Below, piece after piece: positions 7,515 to 14,727 of a DNA stretch of 64,000 nucleotides. The notes under the pieces are model-generated. The model did not search any database and had not been told where the DNA came from. It worked only from the letters and a program-made list of their open reading frames with translations. The DNA is from Rhodovulum marinum (lineage in GTDB: Bacteria; Pseudomonadota; Alphaproteobacteria; Rhodobacterales; Rhodobacteraceae): contig NZ_SLXP01000002.1 in assembly GCF_004343075.1 (NCBI RefSeq), positions 248,001 to 312,000 on the forward strand. The letters run 5' to 3'. The number at the start of each line of letters is the position of its first letter. Within the stretch, counting starts at the first letter, position 1. A program made the position numbers and the translations under genes.

Positions 7515-9323
7515 CTAAATCCGCTGGTCCTGCGCCACAGGCGCATCCGCAGCGAGATCGTCTTCCTCGGGATAGGCATAATCGGGCGGCAGCGGCGTGA
7601 AGGTGACGTGAAGCTCGTAGCGATCGTCCTTCGCCTCGACCTCCAGCGTGCCGTCAAGCTGGGCGGCGAAAGAGGCGATCAGGTCCTGCCCGAGGCCCGA
7701 GCCCGCGGCTGTGCGCGTGTCGCCCGACGCCGAGCGCGAATTCACCACGCTCAGGCAGATGCGCCCGTCGGCCAGGTGCTGCAGCGCCACCACGATCCAG
7801 GGCGCCTCGCCTGTGGGCGCACCGCAATACTTGACCGCGTTGAACGCCGCCTCGGCGGCCAGCAGGGACAGCGGCACCGACTGGTCGGGACTGATCTCCA
7901 CCGGGTCGAGCCGGGTGGAGATTTTGACCGCGTTCTCGCCCTTGTCGATATCGCCCATCACCACGAGCTGGCCGATGATGTCATCCAGAAGCTTGTCGGC
8001 CCGCACCATCGACAACCGCCGCGCGAGGTAGAGGTAGCGGTGGATCGCGGCCAGCGCCATCACCCGGTCCTGCACCCGGCGCAGCAGCACCCGCGCCTCG
8101 GCGCTTCGGGCGTTGCGGATCTGCATGTTCATGATGCTGGTGATGATCTGCAGGTTGTTCTTGACCCGGTGATGCACCTCTTTCAGCAGCATCGTCTTTT
8201 CCGCCAGGTCCTCTTCCAGGGCGCGGTCCTGTTCGGCCAGGCGCCGGGTCATCGAGCGGAACGCCTCGGCCACCACCTCCAGCTCGTCCGGGGCGCGGTC
8301 GAGCCGGGCATTCTCGAAATCGGTCTTGCCGCCGGCGTAAAGCCGCATCCAGGATTGCAGCCGCCGGATATGGCGGATCGCCAGGCGGTGAACGGCGAAA
8401 TAGGCAACGACGATGCCCGCCCCCCACATCAGGATGGGGAAATACAACGCCATGGCGCGCCCCGCGGTGGGCAGCAGGCTGCTGCGCTGCGGCTCCCAGC
8501 TGCCAAGGACGTAGACCCGCCCCTCGACCACCGGCACCACCGCGAAATCGCGGGTTTCGCCCAGCCGGTTCTCGCCGCGAAAGGTCTGGCGCCCCGCGCG
8601 CGCCATGTCCTGGGGCGTGCGCCCGCGCGGCAACACCGCCTCGATATTGTCCGGGCCGGAACCGCCCTCGCGGCTGGCCGCCTCGGCGGTCAGAAACTCG
8701 CCGTCTTCGTCGAAAACCAGCAGGTCCACCGACTGCCCCTGGTCGTCGAGCGTGTAATAGGCCGCGACATAGGGGATCGAGATCAAAACGAACCCCGTCA
8801 GCCCCGCATCCCCGAACACCGGCACGCTGACCCGAACCACGCGCGGGTTCGGCAGGTCGCGGTTCATCCGCGTATCGACACGCGGGCGCGGGTCGCGCAG
8901 GATTTCCAGGAAATAGGCGTCGTCCGCGACATTCGGGTGGTTTCCACTGGACGAACAGGTGATCGTGCCGTCGCGGGCGATGAACCCCGCGAACATGAAA
9001 TCGTCGGTCTCGTCGACCAGCCGGCCCAGCACCGCATCGCAGGTCAGGGTTCCCTGTTCTAACAGCACGTTGGCCGCGGCGACGGCCCGGGCGGCGCCGA
9101 ACGCGCTTTGGATCAGCGCCTGGGTGCGTGCGGCGGCGCGTTGCGTGCGATCCATCAACGCCACGCCCGAAAGCCGGCGCGATTCGTTGAGAACCTGCGA
9201 GGTCTGGTAGACCGAGATCAGCCCAAGCGGCAGCATCGCGATGGTCAGCGCCCCGATCAGCCAGATCGCAAGACCATGGGTCCAGCGCCGTGCCTGAAGC
9301 CGCGCCTTCAGCTTGTCGGTCAT
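7515..9323 (-). CDS. HisKA_2/HWE-type sensor histidine kinase of the PhyR-NepR-EcfG circuit
   Basis: A 602-residue membrane sensor kinase. An N-terminal transmembrane helix (WLIGALTIAMLPLGLI) is followed by a periplasmic sensor region of about 240 residues (dCache-like by layout), a second helix (FPILMWGAGIVVAYFAV) and a HAMP-like linker. Then comes the HisKA_2 box EVHHRVKNNLQIITSIMN, with the phospho-acceptor histidine at 384/385. The HATPase domain has the degenerate N-box seen in this class (AAEAAFNAVKYCGAP) and a G-box GSGLGQDLI. Kinases of this class phosphorylate PhyR in general stress signalling. Its start overlaps the ecfG stop (ATGA), so it is co-translated with the sigma factor. Confidence 0.87.
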   Translation of the reverse strand: MTDKLKARLQARRWTHGLAIWLIGALTIAMLPLGLISVYQTSQVLNESRRLSGVALMDRTQRAAARTQALIQSAFGAARAVAAANVLLEQGTLTCDAVLGRLVDETDDFMFAGFIARDGTITCSSSGNHPNVADDAYFLEILRDPRPRVDTRMNRDLPNPRVVRVSVPVFGDAGLTGFVLISIPYVAAYYTLDDQGQSVDLLVFDEDGEFLTAEAASREGGSGPDNIEAVLPRGRTPQDMARAGRQTFRGENRLGETRDFAVVPVVEGRVYVLGSWEPQRSSLLPTAGRAMALYFPILMWGAGIVVAYFAVHRLAIRHIRRLQSWMRLYAGGKTDFENARLDRAPDELEVVAEAFRSMTRRLAEQDRALEEDLAEKTMLLKEVHHRVKNNLQIITSIMNMQIRNARSAEARVLLRRVQDRVMALAAIHRYLYLARRLSMVRADKLLDDIIGQLVVMGDIDKGENAVKISTRLDPVEISPDQSVPLSLLAAEAAFNAVKYCGAPTGEAPWIVVALQHLADGRICLSVVNSRSASGDTRTAAGSGLGQDLIASFAAQLDGTLEVEAKDDRYELHVTFTPLPPDYAYPEEDDLAADAPVAQDQRI

Positions 9324-9874
9324 GCCAGCGGCTTGTCGGTCAGCACGGCCAGCGTCGCGGAATCGGTCATCACCACATCCCCCTCGTCGTCGAGATGCAT
9401 CAGTTCGATCAACCGCGCGCGCGCCCGGTTGACCCGGCTTTTGATCGTGCCCACCGCGCAGCCGCAGGTCGCCGCCGCCTCTTCGTAGGAAAAACCTTCG
9501 GCGCCCACCAGCGTCAGCGCCTCGCGCTGTTCGTCGGTCAGCTGCACGAAGGCCGCGCGGAAATCGCCCAGCGCAAGGCGCCCGTCGTGGTGCGGCTTTT
9601 CCGACATGCTCGCGGCGTGCAGGCCCTCCGGGTCCTCGACCTCGCGCCGGCGCTTGCGGTGCATCGAGTAATAGGTGTTGCGCAGGATGGTGAACAGCCA
9701 GGCCCGCAGGTTCGAGCCCGGCTCGAACTTGTCGAGATTGTCCCAGGCCTTGACGAGGGCGTCCTGCACCAGGTCGTCCGCCGTCGCCGGGTTGCGCGCC
9801 AGGCTCAGCGCAAAGGCGCGCATGGCGGGCAGGTGCTCGACCAGTTCGTCGCGCGGATCGGGAGCGGCGCTCAA
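9320..9874 (-). CDS. ecfG: General stress response ECF sigma factor EcfG
   Basis: A 184-residue ECF sigma factor (ECF15/EcfG group). Region 2 shows DDLVQDALVKAWDNLDKF and NLRAWLFTILRNTYYS, and region 4 has LTDEQREALTLVGAEGFSYE then GTIKSRVNRARARLIEL. EcfG directs RNA polymerase to GGAAC/CGTT promoters once NepR is removed by phosphorylated PhyR. The frame opens with TTG at 9874, overlapping the nepR stop as TTGA; the resulting start MSAAPDPRDELVEHLPAMRAF fits the family well, and no nearby ATG does. The rare start plus overlap implies translation coupled to nepR, which would keep sigma below anti-sigma. Confidence 0.93.
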   Translation of the reverse strand: MSAAPDPRDELVEHLPAMRAFALSLARNPATADDLVQDALVKAWDNLDKFEPGSNLRAWLFTILRNTYYSMHRKRRREVEDPEGLHAASMSEKPHHDGRLALGDFRAAFVQLTDEQREALTLVGAEGFSYEEAAATCGCAVGTIKSRVNRARARLIELMHLDDEGDVVMTDSATLAVLTDKPLA

Positions 9875-10053
9875 GATGCATCCCCTTCGCCGTCGCCCGG
9901 CGTCTTGTCCGCCTTGCGCGGCTGCTTGCGCAGCTGGTCGAGCAGGGTCAGGAACCGTTCGGGCACCTCTTCCTCGGTCGCCTGCGCATAGACGCGGCGC
10001 AGGTTCTCGTCGATCTGTTCTTCCATCCGCCCCTTCCGGTCCTTGTCCGGCAT
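9871..10053 (-). CDS. nepR: Anti-sigma factor NepR
   Basis: A 60-residue protein with the NepR signature: a charged N-terminus, then QIDENLRRVYAQATEEEVPERFLTLLDQL forming the two helices that clamp EcfG or, under stress, phosphorylated PhyR. The acidic and proline-rich C-terminal tail is variable in the family. It is the first gene of a nepR-ecfG-kinase operon, divergent from phyR, which is the standard layout in alphaproteobacteria. The ATG at 10053 was chosen; a second Met at residue 10 starts the conserved part and could also be used. Confidence 0.92.
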   Translation of the reverse strand: MPDKDRKGRMEEQIDENLRRVYAQATEEEVPERFLTLLDQLRKQPRKADKTPGDGEGDAS

Positions 10054-10109
10054 CTTGCCTCGCCCGTTCACGTCAACGATCCTTCGTGCAGTTTTTCGCG
10101 CGTGCTGCG

Positions 10110-10135
10110 GGAACCCTAACGCGCAGAACGGCGTT
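10110..10135 (+). promoter_or_regulatory. EcfG-type promoter of phyR
   Basis: Plus-strand GGAAC (10110-10114), 17-nt spacer, CGTT (10132-10135). It is interlaced with a minus-strand EcfG promoter to form one near-symmetric module of about 33 bp. Confidence 0.82.
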
Positions 10136-10142
10136 GGGTTCC
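10118..10142 (-). promoter_or_regulatory. EcfG-type promoter of nepR-ecfG-kinase
   Basis: Minus-strand GGAAC (10138-10142), 16-nt spacer, CGTT (10118-10121). It makes the nepR-ecfG operon autoregulated and shares almost all of its bases with the opposed phyR promoter. Confidence 0.82.
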
Positions 10143-10172
10143 CGCATGGATCAAGAATTTCAGAGGTGGCGT

Positions 10173-10991
10173 ATGACGCAAGCCCCGACTCCCGATGACC
10201 TTTCAACCTGGATTGGCGCCGAACTGCCCTATCTGCGGCGCTATGCGCGCGCGCTGACCGGCAACCAGCAAAGCGGCGATGCCTATGCCGTCGCCACGCT
10301 GGAAGCGATCCTGGCCGATCCGCAGGTATTCGATGCGGGCCTTTCGCCCAAGGTGGCACTGTTCAAGGCATTCAACCGCATCTGGATGTCGACCGGCGCC
10401 CCGACCGGCGCGGTCCAGCCCGCAACCGGCCTGGAGGCGCAGGTGCAGGCACGCCTCGCGGGATTGACGGCGAACACGCGCGAGGCGCTGCTGCTGCACA
10501 GCATCGAGGGGTTCTCGACCCAGGATATCGGCGCGATCATGGGCGTGGCGGCCAGCGAGGCGGGCGAACTGATCGACATCGCACGCGACGAGATGTCGAA
10601 AGCCATCGCAGGCCGCGTGCTGGTCATCGAGGACGAGGCGATCATCGCCGTCGATATCGCCGCAATCGTCAAGGGGCTGGGCCACGAGGTGACCGGCATC
10701 GCCCGCACCCATGCCGCCGCGGTCGACCTGGCGCGCAAGGACCCGCCGCACCTGGTGCTGGCCGATATCCAGCTGGCCGACAAATCCTCGGGGATCGACG
10801 CGGTGAACGATATCCTGTCGGATATCGGCGAGGTGCCGGTGGTGTTCATCACCGCCTTCCCCGAACGCCTTCTGACCGGCGAGCGGCCCGAACCGGCCTT
10901 CCTGATCTCGAAACCCTATAGCGAACACCAGGTCCGCTCGGCCGTCAGCCAGGCGATGTTCTTCGCCAGCACCGAAACGCTGGGCGCCTGA
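10173..10991 (+). CDS. phyR: General stress response regulator PhyR
   Basis: A 272-residue response regulator with an N-terminal sigma-like domain (LPYLRRYARALTGNQQSGDAY; later LLLHSIEGFSTQDIGAIMGV) and a C-terminal receiver (RVLVIEDEAIIAVDIA; phospho-acceptor aspartate about D198 in VLADIQLAD; conserved SKPY). When phosphorylated, the sigma-like domain mimics EcfG and sequesters NepR. I chose the ATG at 10173, which has GAGG 6 nt upstream. An in-frame ATG at 10146 falls about where transcription from the EcfG promoter would begin and adds a polar leader. Confidence 0.93.
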   Translation: MTQAPTPDDLSTWIGAELPYLRRYARALTGNQQSGDAYAVATLEAILADPQVFDAGLSPKVALFKAFNRIWMSTGAPTGAVQPATGLEAQVQARLAGLTANTREALLLHSIEGFSTQDIGAIMGVAASEAGELIDIARDEMSKAIAGRVLVIEDEAIIAVDIAAIVKGLGHEVTGIARTHAAAVDLARKDPPHLVLADIQLADKSSGIDAVNDILSDIGEVPVVFITAFPERLLTGERPEPAFLISKPYSEHQVRSAVSQAMFFASTETLGA

Positions 10992-11027
10992 GCGCGCCCT
11001 GGCCGATCCTGCCCGCGCGAACGGATA

Positions 11028-11065
11028 GGGCCCCGCCGGTCAAACGGCGGGGCCCGGTCTTTTTC
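11028..11065 (+). terminator. Rho-independent terminator after phyR
   Basis: An 11-bp perfect stem (GGGCCCCGCCG / CGGCGGGGCCC) with loop GTCAAA, followed by GGTCTTTTT. It lies between the phyR stop and the convergent DUF1328 gene. Confidence 0.85.
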
Positions 11066-11088
11066 GCATGGCAGCCCGGCGCCAGGGA

Positions 11089-11259
11089 TCAGGGCGCGCG
11101 CCCGCTGATCACCCGGAACAGAAGCGCCGCGACGAACAGCGCGATGAAGATGAAGAACAGGATTTGCGCGATCCCCGCCGACGCCGAGGCGATGCCGCCA
11201 AAGCCGAAAACCCCGGCCACAAGCGCCACGAGAAGAAAGATGAGTGCCCACTGAAGCAT
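11089..11259 (-). CDS. DUF1328 family small membrane protein
   Basis: A 56-residue, very hydrophobic protein beginning [20 protein letters not shown] and containing [17 protein letters not shown], the DUF1328 (YtjA-type) pattern with two transmembrane segments. Function is unknown; in alphaproteobacteria these genes are often under stress sigma factors. An AGGAAAGGA ribosome-binding site precedes the ATG at 11259, and an EcfG-type promoter lies 36-60 nt upstream of it. Confidence 0.85.
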   Translation of the reverse strand: MLQWALIFLLVALVAGVFGFGGIASASAGIAQILFFIFIALFVAALLFRVISGRAP

Positions 11260-11294
11260 GTCGTCGTTCCTTTCCTGTGTGGTGATGCATCCTC

Positions 11295-11319
11295 AACGCC
11301 GCACCTCGCCACGGGTTCC
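11295..11319 (-). promoter_or_regulatory. EcfG-type promoter of the DUF1328 gene
   Basis: Minus-strand GGAAC (11315-11319), 16-nt spacer, CGTT (11295-11298). It is back to back with the plus-strand promoter at 11357-11382. Confidence 0.78.
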
Positions 11320-11356
11320 CCCGCGTTTGCCGCCCGGGCGATCTTTTCGCGCGGTG

Positions 11357-11382
11357 GGAACCCGTCCGCCCGGATACGCGTT
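11357..11382 (+). promoter_or_regulatory. EcfG-type promoter of the DUF883-holin-like pair
   Basis: Plus-strand GGAAC (11357-11361), 17-nt spacer, CGTT (11379-11382), about 48 nt before the DUF883 start. Confidence 0.78.
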
Positions 11383-11429
11383 TGGCCTTCTCACATGCAC
11401 GCCCACAGCCGGAAAAAAGGAGAGCAGAC

Positions 11430-11714
11430 ATGGCGCGATCGGGGAACGGCACCGCCACGCGGGACGATCTGGAACGGCAGATCGAGGCGCTGAAAACGGA
11501 TATCTCGGACATCTCGCAGACGCTGGCGCAAATGGGCGCGGACCGTCGCGATGCCACGGTCGATGGCATGCGCGAGACCGCCGCCCAGATACAGCGCAAG
11601 GGCGCCGCGATCGGCGAACAGGCCGCTGACGCGGTCCGGCAGCAACCCGCCACAGCCATGGCGCTTGCCGTGGGGGCGGGCTTCATCGTGGGGCTGATGA
11701 CGGGCCGGCGCTGA
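11430..11714 (+). CDS. DUF883 (ElaB/YqjD-like) inner-membrane protein
   Basis: A 94-residue protein with a long amphipathic, coiled-coil-prone helix (RDDLERQIEALKTDISDIS) and a C-terminal transmembrane helix (ATAMALAVGAGFIVGLMTG) ending in arginines, the ElaB/YqjD/DUF883 plan. In E. coli such tail-anchored proteins are made under stress and some bind ribosomes (YqjD). AAGGAG precedes the ATG. Its stop overlaps the next start by one base (TGATG), so the two are co-translated. Confidence 0.8.
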   Translation: MARSGNGTATRDDLERQIEALKTDISDISQTLAQMGADRRDATVDGMRETAAQIQRKGAAIGEQAADAVRQQPATAMALAVGAGFIVGLMTGRR

Positions 11715-12076
11715 TGGGCTTGCACCCGATCAGGACGGCCGAACGGCGCGTCGCGGACTTGTCGCGCCGGCTTGCGCTTGGCACCATCGCGGGGCTGGCG
11801 ATGGCCGCGGGGCTGGGCTTTCTGACGGTGGCGGCCTGGCTGGTGCTGTCGGCGCAGAACGGGGCGGTGTTCGCGGCGGCTGTGATCGGGATGGCCTACC
11901 TGGGCCTGGGCCTGGTGCTGGCCGCCATCGCGGCCGCACGCCGCAACGAGCCGCGGGACGATGCGCCGAAACCCTGCCACGACCCCCAGGACACCTTTGC
12001 CCGGATGGCCGAGGGGTTCGCGGCGGGGCTGGAGGCGGGCCGCGCGGCGCGCGACGGGCCGAACGGGCGGGCCTGA
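11714..12076 (+). CDS. Holin-superfamily-like membrane protein
   Basis: A 120-residue protein with two adjacent transmembrane helices (TIAGLAMAAGLGFLTVAAWLV and AVIGMAYLGLGLVLAAIAA) and a polar C-terminal tail. The layout matches the phage-holin-family-III-like proteins (YqjE type) that are usually encoded beside DUF883 genes. Despite the name there is no phage context; the conserved pairing suggests a membrane stress role. It is translationally coupled to the DUF883 gene. Confidence 0.65.
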   Translation: MGLHPIRTAERRVADLSRRLALGTIAGLAMAAGLGFLTVAAWLVLSAQNGAVFAAAVIGMAYLGLGLVLAAIAAARRNEPRDDAPKPCHDPQDTFARMAEGFAAGLEAGRAARDGPNGRA

Positions 12077-12084
12077 CCCGTCGC

Positions 12085-12477
12085 CTAGCCGTCGCTCAGC
12101 ATCTCATGGACCATTCGTTCGGTGAACGGGCGCAGCAGCAAGTGCCATCCGTGATCCAGCACGCGCTGGCTGTCCTCGCCCATGGTCAGCACCATCCGCG
12201 CCCCAAGTCCGCGCAGCACCCCCGTCAGACCGCTTTGCATCGCGTCGTCGAAGCCCATCGCCAGAAAGGCCGCATCCACCCGCCGCACGCCGTCAAGCGC
12301 GCCCTCGGCCTCTTCGGGCCGGGCGACGTGCAGCACCCGGCACGGACCGCGTGACTGCAACGCCTGGATCAGGTCGGACGACACCAGCGCGTCCTTCTCC
12401 AGCACGAAGAACACCGGGCCATGCTGCGCAGGCGCAGCCTGATCGGCATGGGATTCGCTTTGACGGTGCGTTGACAT
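12085..12477 (-). CDS. Degenerate receiver-domain protein
   Basis: A 130-residue single-domain protein with a response-regulator receiver layout: first strand VFFVLEKDALVSSDLIQAL, third strand VDAAFLAMGF, and last strand LLLRPFTERMV. The phospho-acceptor aspartate expected in the third-strand segment appears replaced (FLAM), and the conserved lysine of the KPF motif is arginine. It may therefore work without phosphorylation. It has no output domain. It is convergent with the holin-like gene, divergent from the Crp/Fnr regulator, and has no EcfG promoter that I can find. Confidence 0.6.
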   Translation of the reverse strand: MSTHRQSESHADQAAPAQHGPVFFVLEKDALVSSDLIQALQSRGPCRVLHVARPEEAEGALDGVRRVDAAFLAMGFDDAMQSGLTGVLRGLGARMVLTMGEDSQRVLDHGWHLLLRPFTERMVHEMLSDG

Positions 12478-12544
12478 GGGCCACCCCCTGGCGGAACCTT
12501 AGGCCGGAAAGGCGCCCCGCGCATTTAAATATGACATAGACAGC

Positions 12545-13288
12545 GTGAGGCCCCCCTTGCCCGTCGATTGCACCGATTGCCCGCTGCGCACCAAGGCGCT
12601 TTTCCACCCGATGTCCCCGTCGGAACTGGCGTTCATGCGGCGTTTCAAGGTGGGCGAGCGCGTCATCGCACCGGGCACCCAATTGCTGAGCGAAGGCGAA
12701 CCCAGCGACGAGTTGTTCACCGTTCTCGCGGGCCTTGGCCTGCGGTCGAAAGCGCTGGCCAATGGCGGCCGGCAGGTCGTGGGCGTCGTGTTTCCGGGCG
12801 ATTTCGTCGGCCTTCAGGCCGGCGTGATGGACGCAATGCAGCACAGCGTCGAGGCGCGCACCGAGATGACGGTCTGCGTGTTTCGGCGCGACGCGCTGTG
12901 GCATCTGTTCCGGGAACACCCCGAGCGCGCCCATGACCTGACATGGCTGGCAGCGCTCGAGGAACACCTGCTGGGCGAAAGCCTGGCCGCGTTGGGCCGG
13001 CTTGGCGGAAAGCAGCGGCTTGCCCGCGGGCTTTACCGGCTTTACCGGCGCGGCGATGCGCTTGGGCTGGTGCGCGACGGCCGCATGCGGATGCCCTTCA
13101 TCCAGCAGGACCTGGCCGATGCGCTGGGCCTGTCGCTGGTGCATACCAACAAGCTGTTGCGCACGTTCCGCGAGGGGCGGATCGCAGGCTGGTCCGACGG
13201 GCATCTGCATGTGCTCGACGAAAACCGGTTGCGCGACCTGGCACTGGTCCCCGAGGATCGCCCGCCGCCGCCCCGTCCGCTGATCTGA
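12545..13288 (+). CDS. Crp/Fnr family transcription regulator
   Basis: A regulator of about 245 residues. The N-terminal part holds a cyclic-nucleotide-binding-like beta barrel (GERVIAPGTQLLSEGEPSDE; VVGVVFPGDFVGLQAGV), and the C-terminal part a winged helix with recognition helix ALGLSLVHTNKLLRTFREG. Near the N-terminus is CTDCPL, but there is no four-cysteine Fnr cluster, so oxygen sensing by a 4Fe-4S cluster is not supported. The start is uncertain: GTG at 12545 has no ribosome-binding site, whereas TTG at 12557 has GTGAGG at a good distance and gives MPVDCTDCPL. It lies inside the stress island. Confidence 0.82.
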   Translation: MRPPLPVDCTDCPLRTKALFHPMSPSELAFMRRFKVGERVIAPGTQLLSEGEPSDELFTVLAGLGLRSKALANGGRQVVGVVFPGDFVGLQAGVMDAMQHSVEARTEMTVCVFRRDALWHLFREHPERAHDLTWLAALEEHLLGESLAALGRLGGKQRLARGLYRLYRRGDALGLVRDGRMRMPFIQQDLADALGLSLVHTNKLLRTFREGRIAGWSDGHLHVLDENRLRDLALVPEDRPPPPRPLI

Positions 13289-13293
13289 CCACG

Positions 13294-13323
13294 AAAAACC
13301 GCCCTGCCATGGCGGCAGGGCGG
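13294..13323 (-). terminator. Rho-independent terminator of csbD
   Basis: A 10-bp perfect stem (CCGCCCTGCC / GGCAGGGCGG) with a 5-nt loop, followed on the minus strand by TTTTT. It is positioned between the convergent Crp/Fnr and CsbD genes. Confidence 0.8.
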
Positions 13324-13357
13324 CAGGCGCACCACGGGGCGCGCAAGGGCGGTGCCC

Positions 13358-13555
13358 CTAGTGGCGGCTCAGGAAATCGTCGACCTCGCGCTCGGCCGCC
13401 TCGCGGGTCTTGCCGTATTTTTCCTGCACCTTGCCCACGAGCTGTTCGCGATCACCGTTGATCTGTTCCAGCTCGTCGTCGGTCAGGACGCCCCAGGCCT
13501 CGCGCACGCGGCCCTTGATCTGTTTCCAGTTGCCCTTCAGTTCGTCGACATTCAT
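13358..13555 (-). CDS. CsbD family stress protein
   Basis: A 65-residue CsbD-family protein. The sequence MNVDELKGNWKQIKGRVRE followed by LTDDELEQINGDREQLVGK and ending in AEREVDDFLSRH is the full-length family pattern. CsbD proteins are abundant under general stress in many bacteria; their biochemical role is unknown. AGGAGG precedes the ATG, and an EcfG-type promoter lies 36-60 nt upstream, opposed to the promoter of the AI-2E-family transporter. Confidence 0.92.
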   Translation of the reverse strand: MNVDELKGNWKQIKGRVREAWGVLTDDELEQINGDREQLVGKVQEKYGKTREAAEREVDDFLSRH

Positions 13556-13590
13556 GACAGCCTCCTTCGTGGTTCGGTCATCGTCGAGTC

Positions 13591-13615
13591 AACGCGGACC
13601 GGCTCGGGTTGTTCC
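13591..13615 (-). promoter_or_regulatory. EcfG-type promoter of csbD
   Basis: Minus-strand GGAAC (13611-13615), 16-nt spacer, CGTT (13591-13594). Confidence 0.8.
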
Positions 13616-13628
13616 ATGCCCGGCGCGG

Positions 13629-13654
13629 GGAACCTTGGCCCCGGCCCGCGCGTT
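13629..13654 (+). promoter_or_regulatory. EcfG-type promoter of the AI-2E-family transporter
   Basis: Plus-strand GGAAC (13629-13633), 17-nt spacer, CGTT (13651-13654). The ATG at 13663 is only 8 nt beyond the -10 element, so the transcript would be leaderless or nearly so. Confidence 0.72.
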
Positions 13655-13662
13655 GAAAGGCG

Positions 13663-14727
13663 ATGTCCGACCGTTCCCCCACCCCCGATCCATTGTCCCG
13701 CGTGGCCGTTGCCGTGATCGCACTGGTGGCTGGTTTCACCGCGCTGAAGCTGGCCGAGGACGTCCTTGCGCCGCTGACGCTCGCCCTGGTCGCGGGCATC
13801 ATCCTGGCCCCCGCCGCCGCGATGCTGGAACGCATCCTGCCACGCAGTGCCGTGGCCGCGCTGCTGCCGGCACTGGGCCTTGTCGGGCTGTTCGCGCTGG
13901 CCTTCCTGGTCGAGCCGCTGATCGGGCGGGTGATCGACGCCTGGCCGCAGATCCGATGGGAATTGCGCGGGGTCCTGAACGATTTCCGCGGCCTGGTGCA
14001 ACAGGTCGGCGAGGTGAACGACGATGTCACGAGCGCGCTGGGCGGCGGTGACGGCAACAGCGGCGGCGACGACGCCAAGGCCACGGCGCGCGCCATTCCC
14101 AGCCTCGCGGATGCGCTGTTCCTCGCGCCGCGGCTGGCCGCGCAGATGATGATCTTTCTCGGTGCCCTGTTCTTCTTCTTGCTGACGCGCGACCGGATCT
14201 ATGCCTGGACCGCCGAACGGATCGGGCGCACGCTTGGCGCCGAAGCGGTGCTGGCGCGGATTCGCACGGCGGAATGGCTGGTCTCGCGGTATTTCCTGGC
14301 GATCACCCTGGTCAATGCCGGGCTTGGCTTTGCCGTTGCCGTCGCGCTGTCGCTGATCGGGATGCCCGGCGCGGTCGCCTGGGGGGTGGCGGCGGCGCTC
14401 TTGAACTTCGTCGTCTACCTGGGTCCGGCGGCGATGATCGGTGCGCTGCTGATCGGCGGGATGATCGCCTTCGACGGGGTCGGCAGTATCCTGCCGCCCG
14501 CCATCTTCCTGGCGCTGAACATGATCGAGGCGCAGTTCGTCACGCCCGGCTTCGTGGCGCGGCACATCGCGATCAACCCGCTCCTCGTCTTCATCTCGCT
14601 GGTGTTCTGGTTGTGGCTGTGGGGGCCGATCGGCGGCGTGATCGCGATCCCCGTCCTGGTGATCGCCCTTGCGATGCTGAACGCCTTCGACCGGCCGCTG
14701 GGGCAATCGCTGGCCCCGGGGGCCTAG
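13663..14727 (+). CDS. AI-2E family (TqsA/PerM-like) membrane transporter
   Basis: A 354-residue polytopic membrane protein of the AI-2E transporter superfamily. Early helices are VAVAVIALVAGFTALKLAED and VLAPLTLALVAGIILAPAA. A soluble middle segment follows (about residues 115-150, with a glycine/aspartate-rich GGGDGNSGGDD), then conserved C-terminal helices including FVTPGFVARHIAINPLLVF. Members export or exchange signals, or act as Na+/H+ antiporters; the substrate here is unknown. Its stop overlaps that of the convergent PLD gene by 3 nt (CTAG). A GTG at codon 14 is an alternative start if the ATG is too close to the promoter. Confidence 0.87.
   Translation: MSDRSPTPDPLSRVAVAVIALVAGFTALKLAEDVLAPLTLALVAGIILAPAAAMLERILPRSAVAALLPALGLVGLFALAFLVEPLIGRVIDAWPQIRWELRGVLNDFRGLVQQVGEVNDDVTSALGGGDGNSGGDDAKATARAIPSLADALFLAPRLAAQMMIFLGALFFFLLTRDRIYAWTAERIGRTLGAEAVLARIRTAEWLVSRYFLAITLVNAGLGFAVAVALSLIGMPGAVAWGVAAALLNFVVYLGPAAMIGALLIGGMIAFDGVGSILPPAIFLALNMIEAQFVTPGFVARHIAINPLLVFISLVFWLWLWGPIGGVIAIPVLVIALAMLNAFDRPLGQSLAPGA

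Noticed and set aside
11714-12076. Holin-like gene as a prophage sign
   Set aside because: No other phage genes, integrase or att sites are near; the DUF883-holin pair is a common chromosomal arrangement.
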